The notes below the pieces were generated by a model. The model had not been told where the DNA came from. It worked only from the letters and a program-made list of their open reading frames with translations, and did not search any database. Of a stretch of 64,000 nucleotides of DNA, positions 54,771 to 64,000 are shown one piece after another. Every line of letters begins with the position of its first letter. The stretch's first letter is position 1. The stretch comes from Xenopus tropicalis (Eukaryota; Chordata; Amphibia; Anura; Pipidae), in NCBI RefSeq assembly GCF_000004195.4, contig NC_030678.2:85224904-85288903 (forward strand), read 5' to 3'. Both the position numbers and the translations under genes were made by a program.

Positions 54771-57080
54771 CCCCACATAATATTCACTTCAAATTGCTTA
54801 ACGAGGCAACCATAAATTGAATATATTAACATGTGCAAATCATAGATGATAAGTACTCAATTGTGAAATAATTACAGCATGCACTTAATGTTTTTACATA
54901 CTTGTTATGTGGCAAAATCCTGTTTTTGTATCCTTATATTTAGATATTTTTAAAGTTCAGCCATAATTTTAGTTGTTTGCATGTCTGCTATCAGAAACAC
55001 AATTTTTTATATGCAAAATATTACAGCTTAATGTTGCCATCTATTAGCTTGTTAGCAATGTCATTCCTTATTATGTACTGGCAAGAGCATAATGTCTTTT
55101 GAAATTCCCTAAGATTTGGTTTGCTTAGCTGAAAATGGGTGTTTTTTTTTATTAGTGTAATTACCTATTGTCCTTTTTGCATATGCTACTGACCCATAAT
55201 GTTACTGTTGCCTGCAACAGAGCTATGCTTGTCTGAAATACTATAAAAAGGGGAATCATATAAAATAAATTAACATTGCAATTGGCAGTTTAAGGTGGAA
55301 ATTGAAGCTCTCCTTTGGCATTGAACTAGTAGATATGCTTATTCTGTAAAGACTATTTAGACATGTATTGTGAATCACTGAGTATCTTTAAATATCTTCA
55401 GTATCTTCAAAATCTTTTATTGGTAATATACAAGACAAAAACTTGAACTGCCTTGCATTTGAGTGCATTTATGCTTGAAAATGTTTACTGTATAGCTGCA
55501 GATGTAACCCTGCTGTTGAAAGAAACAATACATGACAACTGGCACCTGTGAGAGCTGCACATTTTAAAGAAAACATGCCAGTCTTTCTTTTTATTAGTTC
55601 TCTATGCAACATATTGAATGCCAGGTTGTTTATTTGTAAGAGAGGGAGTGGGGGGGGGGGGGTAAAGCAAACATTTTTATTTGCTGTCGGCATGCTAATA
55701 TGTTTCAGTTTACCCAATTGTGAAGGTGTTCTAAAGACTTCTTACAAACCATTGCTAATGACAATGACCTAACATGGCATCCACCATTTCAGCAGCCGTG
55801 GTGTATGTGACATACAAAATGATTCTTCCGGAGGCAGATGTGATAGACAAAGTAAAGAATATAGAAAAATAATGCTCGATTCATTAATACACAGAAATTC
55901 CAACACTGAGATCCTTTGACCTTTCATTGTCCTGCCTGTCGAATGCATTTCTATATTCTTATTTGCAACTGTTTTATTACATTTATAAAAGGCGCGGTGA
56001 ATAGGAGCCTCAAGTAATTGTTCCAGATTACCAGTTTGTTTTGTATTCATCCATTCAAGCGTGTCTCATATCTTTAATAGCTGTCATCTCTGAATGAATT
56101 CTGCATGCCTCTGCTGAGAAGTATGCTCTCTACTGTATAGCTCAGCCCACAGTCGAGTTTAACCTGCATTCGAAAGGAAAGGTGCCGCACTGCAAACTGA
56201 ATTTTAAATTGTTACCTCCTGAAATGAGTTAAAATATGCTGCCTAATTCTGCTTTACCCACCTCATTTTCTAAACATTCAACTTGAGTTTTTAGGGCTTA
56301 TACTCACAAGCATTTGTTCCTGCGGTGGCGCATGTCGTGTTCCACCTGCATTCAGCGCTTACATGAACCTGTGTTAGTACAGCCCCATTAAGAAGAATGG
56401 GATACGTTTCTTCATTCGGTCCCCTGTGGTGGAATGCAGGAGAGCACCACCGCTGGGTATGAGTACGAGCCCTTAGATTTATAGATCTTAAGCTTCCATT
56501 CCTAAATGACAACTATGTTTTTTTACATGAATATACCGGTATTGTTGCCGTTAGACTAAAATTCTACACTAATATTTTAAAATGAGTAAAGTAATAATCA
56601 AATCCTATTTGTTTGAATGAGAATACTTTAGGCAGGTTTCAAATAAGCTGTGATATGCTTTATGCAAAATTCGGTACAACAAAAATTCATAGAGTGAGGA
56701 AAAAGTTGTGGTCAAAAATTTTGGATTATGCTTCAGCGCAAATAATCAGGAGTATATGGCAGTGGATTTCAGGTGTCTGTGAGCCACCCCAACAGTGTAT
56801 CCAAAAATCAAATGCAGAGAAGAAATCAACAGCTCCAGGCAATGTTTCAAAACTGCAATGCAGTTTTATTAGCAGTGTCACGTCAAAAATCACGGTTAAA
56901 TAATTTGTAACTGTGTCAAATAATTATCGTCAAATAAGTTGCAGGGGCGTCTAAAAAAGTTTTTCAGTAGTTTTGCAAATTTTTCAGTGAAACAAAACAG
57001 AGTAGATTTGTTTTTCATTAGTTAGATGGCCTGCAGAAAGAGTGCAAGGAAGGCAGGATGAGGAAAGGCTGTCTGATAAA
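54771..57080. other. Mostly unique DNA with a candidate conserved element
   Basis: A G-run of 12 lies near 55651-55662. 55780-56260 is repeat-free and of balanced composition, with words such as CTTTGACCTTTCATTG and TAAAAGGCGCGGTGAATAGG, typical of developmental enhancers. At 56935-57020 a decayed MITE half (GTTTTGCAAATTTTTCAGTGAAAC) is present. No gene is supported. Confidence 0.35.
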
Positions 57081-57084
57081 GGTA

Positions 57085-57295
57085 AGGTATGAGAATCATA
57101 TAGTGCTTTTATCTCATGGGACTGAAAGAGCTTTACAGCAAGCAAGGCAGCCATTATGGGTGTATGCTGGGACACCAGGCAATTAAGTTACTTGTCCAGG
57201 GTCACAAGGAGTTGCCACAGGGAATTAAACCGGGGAGATCCCATATCAAAGGCTAATAACTTACCCACTAAGCCAACTCCTCCTCTAAAGAGGAA
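57085..57295. mobile_element. Probable old SINE/LINE-type repeat
   Basis: The order TAGTGCTTTTATCTCATGG, TTACTTGTCCAGGGTCAC, GGGAATTAAACCGGGG, TTACCCACTAAGCCAACTCC follows the layout of ancient vertebrate interspersed repeats that end in a CACTAAGCCA-type phrase. The family cannot be named by eye. Confidence 0.4.
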
Positions 57296-58417
57296 TGCTT
57301 GCAGAGGAGGAGAAGCAGAACCAGGACATGCACCACTTACGCAGCCCAGCTATTTTGGGCCGCTGGGGCAGCAATAGAAAGATTATGTGGTGGATACAGA
57401 AGGCAATCAGGAAGAGGTTAGAGGTGGGCACTTCTTCTACATAGCCACTCATATACAGAGCTCCCTGAGGAGTGATCCCCGTGATAAAGATTATAAAAGA
57501 CCTAGAAAATTACATGGGGAGCAACTGGCAAAAAAGATATCTAGATAGCACAATACTGTTGAGTTTGTCCAAAAAGCAACTGTTTCACTCAAATTAATTA
57601 CCACAGTCAAAAAAATACATTGGACCTTTGTCAGGGTTGGCTGTGTTCTGAGTGTGGATGGAGAGGACTTGTTTTCCGCTCAGCATAATTTTCATAATCA
57701 AAGTATGTAATCGAATGTTGCACAAAGGTAATATGGTAAAAATCAGGAAAATGTCATTAAAATATCTTAGTTGTGCTCACATACAGCAAAGTTTTGTCAA
57801 ACAATATGAAACCAGCAGTGTCTTGGTTTAAAATAATCAGCTCGGCAATAATACCCCAGCATATTTCCTGATAAGATCATTTAAAAAATGAGACGCATGC
57901 CTAAAATAATATCATTTATTTCCCAGATAGCCTGGGGGCTGCTCTGCGTTTTAAATGAAGCATGCCTTCTATTAGAAGCCCAGAGAAACAAACTAATAGC
58001 CCGCTCAGGAAAATACATTTGTAATGTTCCTATAATTCTTATGATTCATTAAACAGAAATGGAAAATGATGGCACTTTGCAGGCTGAAAATCCTTTTAGA
58101 ATTTACATGCTGTTTTTGCTTCCTGGGCGGCTGTAGTAGGAAATGAAAAGCCGTGCAGGGCTGAGGTTTGGTTGATGCATTTCTTTTCCTTCCTATTTAT
58201 TTACTTACAGCGTGGGATAAAAATAGATTCATGATATCTGATTGTGTTACAATGAAATGGGCCTACAAAATACTAATTTAATGTAAAAAGAAATGGCATT
58301 TATAAAGCATTTGGGCACCCTTTCAAGTTATATGGTCAAAGCTTTTAGAATATCTAGACAAGCACAAGTAAATCATTAAACGGATTGGGCATGTCCGATA
58401 GTGTCCCTGTGAAAATG
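57296..58417. other. Unique DNA including a candidate conserved non-coding element
   Basis: 57780-58270 contains no repeat signature and is rich in words such as AAATAATCAGCTCGG, ATTAGAAGCCC, AATGATTCATTAAAC-type and CTGGGCGGCTGTAG. It looks like a distal enhancer, but this is judged by composition only. Confidence 0.3.
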
Positions 58418-58490
58418 TACAGAAACATGGGCGTCTGCAGAAAATTTTCAAAGGGGGGGCAAGTAAGCTAGCATCATCCTGCAACAGACA

Positions 58491-58491
58491 A

Positions 58492-58532
<41 letters not shown>
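58491..58532. repeat. (TA)n microsatellite
   Basis: About 40 bp of nearly pure TA repeat with one CA interruption, followed by a T-run, inside the composite hAT. Confidence 0.95.
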
Positions 58533-58541
<9 letters not shown>

Positions 58542-58805
58542 GCAGGATGATACTAGGGGAGGCTAAAGATGGCCCATACACAGACTGACCTACAGCTAAT
58601 GTGACACTTAGTGGATTCGCTGCTGGTGTAAAAAGTTAACCTCCCAACTCCCTCTTGCCGTTCCCACTGACTCCCAGGGATACTGTACAAAAGTGCGGGT
58701 GGGGGTGCTTTTTTTTTTTACCCTAAAATGTTTAGTATGTAAAAGTATTCATACGCGCACTTCTGTTAGGGGATCTGCAAACATTTGTGTTTGTGATCAG
58801 TTAGC

Positions 58806-59087
58806 TTAAAGGGGTAGTTCGCATTCAAATTCACTTTCACAAGAGATGGGAATATGAATAGTTAAGGGGTCTACTTGGAAAAATAAGTAATACAAAATTA
58901 TAACAATAATAAAATTGTAGCCTCACAGAGCAATATTTTTTGGCCCCCATTTGAAATCTGTATAGAGGCAGAAGAGAAAGGCAAATTATTCAAAAAAAGT
59001 AATTAGGAAGACCAATTGCAAAGTTGCTAGGAATAGGCCATTTTATAACATACTAAAGGTTAACTTAAGAGTGAACCACCCCTTTAG
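58806..59087. mobile_element. T2-type MITE nested in the composite hAT
   Basis: It starts TTAAAGGGGTAGTTCGCATTC and ends GAGTGAACCACCCCTTTAG, which are inverted. The left border is TTAA; the right has mutated to TTTAG. Part of the same MITE is present at the matching place in the other hAT copy (about 3961-4045). Confidence 0.75.
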
Positions 59088-59844
59088 ATGTGTTTATGTT
59101 AGTTTTATAGCAAGAAAGGCAGTGGATACTGACTCCCCATTATATACAGTGAGACGCAGTCCTTATTTACAAAACCCAGCACATTATATACAGTGAAACA
59201 CAGTGGGTACTGATGGCAGATATTCAGGCCCTGGCACTATAGCACTGGCACTGATACACAACATTGGCCCCACTGTAACTTACTATAAATGAACAAAACA
59301 ATGACAAAAAAAAAAAAAATAGTAAGTGCAAAAAACAACAACAAATATATAAACACACAATGAGCTTTTTCAGAGGGAAAGAGTTAACTTACCCTCCATG
59401 TGTTAGGGTAGGGGATAGATTATAAATTATTATAGATGAGATGTCAGGTCAGGCAAAAAACAATTTAATGTCAGCTTGTGATTCTTTAGAACTGTATAGT
59501 ACCTGTGGGATGAAAACTGCAGCAAAAGTTGAGAGTTGGTTCTTAGGTAAAGTTACAGCTGCAGATTCTTGTTTTCAGTCTTCATTTCTGTTTCCAGTTT
59601 GCAAAATCTCCCGATCCCTGTGTGCATCTGTGCTCTGATTGGTCAGTTTTACTGTCTGTCAAGGAAGCTGTGCTCTGATTGGAGAATCCACAAGAAGAAA
59701 GATCCAATCGGAACACAGCAAAACGGGCTTGAGGGGACAGTGCAGAAACGGAGTAAGGTTTTTTTTTTTGTTTTTTTTGCTACTTTTCCAGGGGGGGGCA
59801 AGTGCCCCCTCTTGCCCCCTTCTGTGGACGCCCATGTACAGAAA

Positions 59845-61586
59845 CCCTGTTTAAGGTCTCTGCCATGCACCTCTGTCTGCTTCACTCAGTCAGTAATCCA
59901 CTTGCCCTTGTACATGTCTCTTCTTCATACAGTACTATAGCCAGAGAATGGTCTGTTATGGCACAGTTGTTCAGTTTGGAAGTTCTCTCCATTCTAAAGT
60001 AGTAGGACCAAAGGAAAAGAACATGTCTAATTAAAGAATATCATTTATATATACATTGATCTCAACTAGGAACATGTGCAGTAGCTCAATGATCACCAAG
60101 ATGGACATGCTCTAGGAACAGATGAGCTGGGGCAAGCGTCAATGACATGTTGAGTTGGGGCCTGTGTTCTGTTACTAAAACTAAAAATTTGCAACTGAGG
60201 CTTTACTTTCCCTTGAAATTAAGATTTAAAAAAATATTATTTCTATACATATTGTTATTCTATTATGGTTATGTGGAAACAGGGTCTTGTACCCAGCCAA
60301 CAGGGTGCTAATCCCAATGAATATGACTAATGACAAGGACATTGGAGGAAGTAATGCAGAGCTAAGAACAGGAGGAAGAGTAACAGTGAGTTAGTGACCA
60401 GTAAATGCTACCTGTTAATTGGTTGCTATGGGTTACTGCTCCTGGGCAAAATTAGTGCCTTTTTTTACATAACCCTGCCCATGCCCTGCCAAGCCCTGTT
60501 GCAGCAGTAAGAACAGGGCTGCTTTGCATTATGCACCCTCCAGCACTAACTTATCTAAATGAGCACAAGTTAGGGTAAAGAAAGGGGAATGTAATGCCAG
60601 TTGTGATTTCTCATAATGTGCTAGTTCCTTGGAACCTTATGTTGACATTAGCAGATAAAGAACAGATGCCCACTCCACCGGCCTAATTTTAGCTAAAGTT
60701 CTTCAAGGTAGTGAGTCACCCATTCTATCCTTTACTACACTGGGGTGTGAAGCGCTTTACTGAGTTAAGGTATGAAGCCATACCCATAGCTGGTACCATT
60801 GAGCCAACTGTTAATTGCAAATATTTCATTGACAAGTAGGGGATATTAGACCTATTTGAAAGAGGCAAGCATCACCCAAATAGTCAGAATTGCAGAAATG
60901 GAACAGGACGAAGTAGACTTTGCTGCAGCTGCTGGAATGTATACTCCCATCACTGAATATTTCCAAATATTATTAAGGCTTAAACATATCAATTGGCTTG
61001 TAATTATTTAAGTGAGTATTTTCTATATTGCATTACACGGCCATTTTTTAGGTCTGCCAGTTAAATGTGTAGAAGAAGAATGTTGTGTGTTGAGCAGAAT
61101 AGGATTTATTTCTGAGCTGATGAAATTGCCCCTTTAATCACATTAGCGTCAGTAACAAGTTGGAACTCATTTGCATTTATATGCACTGCAATATTTTCAA
61201 TTCCACTGAAAGAGAACTGCATTTATTTACTTGAAAGTTTTTAATGAGTCATATTTGGCAAATGTGTGGTGGGGAAAAATTTGCATTTTGATTTGACATT
61301 TCAGCTGAAGATTGAATAAAGAAAATGGAGGTCAATATGTGCATTTCCTAAACGAGTACTAATAATACAGAGGGAAGGGTAATTTCATTTTTGCTGATCA
61401 CTCTATCAATCTTAATTCTGCATATGTGATTACAAGGTGGTCAGTTGTAATGAGATCCAACACTTCTTTATGTCACATTGGAATATATAATGTAGTGAAA
61501 TGTAAAAACGGGAAAAAACAGAAGCTCTACTGTAAAATGTGATAACGTGTTCCTTCCAGAAATAATTTTGTATCCTAGTCTTCAAG
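59845..61586. other. Unique DNA with a candidate enhancer
   Basis: No coding sequence is recognised. 61000-61360 is repeat-free and has two POU octamers ATTTGCAT (61169-61176 and 61279-61286) and a TTTAATCACATTAG homeobox-like site. Confidence 0.35.
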
Positions 61587-61589
61587 TAA

Positions 61590-61790
61590 AGGTGGTCGAC
61601 TTGTTTCCCAGCTTATTGACCAATGTATGTAGCCTGCCCAGATATCCACCGAGCAGGTTTGATTTATGATCTGATCGTCAACCCAAAGGCCAAAATATTG
61701 GTTCATCCTGATATCGGCCATTTCAAGGTGGAGGTCCTGCTTGTTTTGCAACCCTGCCAAATGAGGGGAACTCTACATGAATGGCCAACT
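61590..61790. mobile_element. Diverged Harbinger-like MITE with TAA duplication
   Basis: TAA flanks the element at 61587-61589 and 61791-61793. The ends AGGTGGTCGACTTG and ATGAATGGCCAACT are degenerate versions of the AGGTGGCCATACAC ends, and AGCCTGCCCAGATATCC recalls the CCTGCCCGATTTC block of the 34348 copy. Older than its siblings. Confidence 0.6.
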
Positions 61791-61793
61791 TAA

Positions 61794-62479
61794 GCCATAA
61801 CCTGTGTTATGGTACCGCAGATGCTAAATATAACAGCCCATCTAAATCTGAGTTTATAATAATTTGGCAGGTTTTTTACTGAGGTACTCCAACTAAAAAC
61901 ATATTTTCAAAACTTATGAGGGAGTGCAAGATGGAAGGGTAGGAATGGGAGGGTTGAGTAAAATATTATGTCACAGTAAACATAAAAGACAGTAGGTCAC
62001 CAGGAAAAAAAGCCACCTTCATTAGTGGAACATGCTATATCATGCCTGGTGTTTAACATTATATATACCAGCCTCATAGAACATGTGGAGTCAAAACATC
62101 TTTCAGCATATCACAAAATAATATGAATGCTCATTTTGTCAATTTAAACTTGCTGAATAACCTTAATCATCTCTAAAAAAAATGCAATGTATTATTACAA
62201 GATCTTTTTAAACACTTTGTAATAATATTCCATTTTATTTTTTCAGTAATGGAATCATGGTATTATTATATCCCCAACACTAGCTGCCAGTTAGGTTCCT
62301 CACATTATTTTAAGCTTTCCTGGTCAAAATTTCTCTGTATGGCTGGGGGAATTCCGAAAGATTATAAGCAATTTGAACTGTTTCCAATGTATTGACACTT
62401 TCCTGACTGTCAGAAAAAAAGTCTTAATGAATTGACACATTAATCAAACCTAAATAAAGTATCAGTTAGTCCAAATATA
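61794..62479. other. Unique AT-rich DNA, nothing recognised
   Basis: No gene or repeat signature seen. Confidence 0.5.
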
Positions 62480-62504
62480 TCGGACCAGTCCCTGAATCAA
62501 CTTG

Positions 62505-62750
62505 TACTAAGAGTTATCTCCCATAACCCTGTATTCCTTCACTTGTACTGAGAGCTATCTCCCATAACCCTGTATTCCCTCACTTGTACTGAGAGCTATC
62601 TCCCATAACCCTGTATTCCCTCACTTGTACTGAGAGCTATCTCCCATAACCCTGTATTCCCTCACTTGTACTGAGAGCTATCTCCCCTACCCCTGTATTC
62701 CCTCACTTGTACTGAGAGCTATCTCCCATAACCCTGTATTCCCTCACTTG
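62505..62750 (-). repeat. Six 41-bp repeats in the CR1 3' region
   Basis: Units starting TACTRAGAG begin at 62505, 62546, 62587, 62628, 62669 and 62710. Spacing is 41 bp throughout, with only scattered base changes. Confidence 0.93.
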
Positions 62751-62751
62751 C

Positions 62752-63148
62752 TAAGAATCCATCCAGCCCCTTCTTAAAGCTATATAATGTATCAGCCAGT
62801 ACAACTGATTTGGGGAGGGAATTCCACAACTTCACAGCTCTCACAGTAAAAAATCCTTTCCGAATATTTAAATGGAACCTCCCTTCTTCTAAACGAAGTG
62901 GGTGCCCTCGTGTCCGTTGGAAGGACCTACTGGTAAATAAAACATTAGAAAGGTTATTATATGATCCCCTTATATATTTATACATAGTTATCATGTCACC
63001 TCTTAAGCGCCTCTTCTCCAGTGTAAACAGACCCAACTTGGCCAGTCTTTCTTCATAACTGAGACTTTCCATACCCTTTACCAGCTTAGTTGCCCTTCTC
63101 TGGACCCTCTCTAACTCAATAATGTCCCGTTTGAGCACTGGAGACCAG
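62752..63148 (-). pseudogene. CR1 ORF2 C-terminal fragment
   Basis: One open frame with [56 protein letters not shown] and FFTVRAVKLWNSLPKSV, matching the C-terminal region of the 8342 element. There is no endonuclease or RT catalytic motif. The apparent start codon at 63177 lies outside the element, so the frame is not a gene. Confidence 0.88.
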
Positions 63149-63278
63149 GGCTGGACTCCAGTTGCCACAGTTGCCACTATCTAAAATACTGATGAGCAGT
63201 GTAAAGCAGCAGAATATACTGAATTCAAATTTCACTTTTAATGACTTGCACTTAAATTATTATATACAATATTAATTA

Positions 63279-63580
63279 TATAAATGCACCAAATCCACTT
63301 TTTCGGATTTTACCGAACCCCTGAACTCTTCATAAAGGATTAAGCCGAGTTCCCAACTGAATCCTAATTAGCACATGGTAATTAGGTTTTAGAAGGGTTC
63401 AATTTTGCTGCGTGGTGAAAAATTTTGAAGTTGTGTGTTTAGGTGACAAAAAGTCACATGATTTTTAGGATTCTGATTTGGTTCAGTCAGGACCACGGAT
63501 TTGGCCAAATCCGAATCCTGTTGAAAAAGGCCGGATTTTGGCAGAATACTGAACCGAAACCTGGATTCGGTGCATCCCTA
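63279..63580. mobile_element. hAT MITE, TAGGGATGCACCGAATCC family, 8-bp duplication
   Basis: Identical ATTAATTA 8-mers flank it at 63271-63278 and 63581-63588. The right end GGATTCGGTGCATCCCTA is intact; on the left the first five bases have mutated (TATAAATGCACCAAATCC). It is 302 bp long, a sibling of 43906-44203, and more diverged in the interior. Confidence 0.85.
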
Positions 63581-63588
63581 ATTAATTA

Positions 63589-64000
63589 AAAAGTTTCATG
63601 GATAAAATAGGTAAATGTTCCTGCTCAAATCAACCCACACAGTAGGGGCAATGTAGAGCAACAAGAAGTTAGCATGGGCATAGGGTCTATTTTAGGGCAA
63701 CATAGAATCAGACAGGCAATGCCACACCTTAGTGCCTGCCTCTATAGGACATTTATTTATGTACAGTATATATTCAATACTATTTTCTTTGTTAATGAAA
63801 GTACAGAAAATAACAGGGCTTGGAAATGTTTCTGTTGGTTATAAATCGGAGACTGAGAAGATGGCATTGTGTTTTATGACAGCAAACAGGTACACTATAC
63901 AGTACAACTACACAGGTATAAAATGAACGTTTGCTTTTAGCATAGGCACCTGTGAGTACAATCCTCTGTCACCTGAAAGTGTTAAGTTTTTCTTAGAATC
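63589..64000. other. Unique DNA, nothing recognised
   Basis: Ordinary AT-rich sequence to the end of the window; open frames lack motifs. Confidence 0.5.

Larger units (their letters stand above)
58426..59836 (+). mobile_element. Composite non-autonomous hAT element, 1.4 kb, 8-bp duplication
   Basis: Identical TACAGAAA 8-mers flank it at 58418-58425 and 59837-59844. The ends CATGGGCGTCTGCAGAA and TTCTGTGGACGCCCATG are inverted with two mismatches, followed by paired GGGGGGCAAG blocks. The interior contains a (TA)n run, a nested T2 MITE (58806-59087), an ACACAGTGGGTACTG / ACAGTGAGACGC minisatellite and an A-run. No transposase was found. A truncated relative in opposite orientation lies at 3607-4243. 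Confidence 0.9.
62480..63148 (-). mobile_element. CR1 LINE fragment, second family, truncated at both ends
   Basis: Same subfamily as 28095-29293: an ORF2 C-terminal frame (63148-62752) followed by a 3' region with six 41-bp repeats. The sequence stops at about 62480 (CGGACCAGTCCCTGAATC), well short of the terminal repeats that the sister copy retains, so the 3' end has been lost as well as the 5' part. Confidence 0.87.

Noticed and set aside
59569..60002. Plus-strand frames of 66-123 codons
   Set aside because: They span the right end of the composite hAT, including a T-run and G-run, and have no recognisable domain.
62719..63177. Possible standalone 152-codon gene
   Set aside because: All but the first few residues are the C-terminal part of CR1 ORF2; the start codon is in flanking DNA.

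Overview
This window looks like intergenic or intronic DNA from a frog genome, most likely Xenopus (X. tropicalis or a close relative). The assignment rests on the repeats: CR1-type LINEs ending in TACATAGT repeats, T2-type MITEs with the TTAAAGG terminal motif, and several foldback MITE families. I found no host protein-coding gene that I can name. Almost all longer open frames are retrotransposon protein or chance frames across palindromic or low-complexity repeats. The one non-transposon candidate is a possible last exon or pseudogene on the minus strand at 32139-32487.

Layout. 1-8341: AT-rich unique DNA with MITEs, including a nested PIF/Harbinger-like pair (547-1132 with 740-997), a GC-rich foldback (2258-2490), a truncated composite hAT copy (3607-4243), a hAT MITE (5958-6255) and a three-hairpin MITE (7457-7798). 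8342-13309: the dominant feature, a near full-length CR1 LINE on the minus strand. It has two 293-bp modules and three 40-bp repeats upstream of an intact ORF1 (zinc-binding-like cysteines, coiled coil, SGNH esterase), then an ORF2 (endonuclease plus reverse transcriptase) broken by about five frameshifts, then a short 3' end. 13444-15320: a T2 MITE and a large palindromic MITE carrying a nested hAT MITE. 16480-23850: an LTR-like piece interrupted by a MITE, a mariner-like MITE, a 75-bp hAT micro-element and T2 fragments. 23955-26035: a tandem array of about 370-390 bp units split by a solo LTR. 26854-29400: a hAT element with an internal minisatellite, then a truncated CR1 of a second family. 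30006-39480: mostly unique DNA with one MITE and the putative exon. 39484-48660: a doubly deleted CR1, more MITEs and a Tc1-like transposase relic. 48718-64000: T2 and hAT elements, including a 1.4-kb composite hAT with a perfect 8-bp target duplication, a third CR1 fragment, and several long repeat-free stretches that may hold conserved regulatory elements.

The elements interact mainly by nesting. I count at least six insertions of one element into another, several with readable target-site duplications, so a relative order of insertion can be worked out. Only the long CR1 shows signs of recent activity. Its ORF1 is intact, and its ORF2 has frameshifts but no obvious nonsense changes, with three of the breaks at GG doublets. 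That pattern could reflect assembly error as easily as decay.
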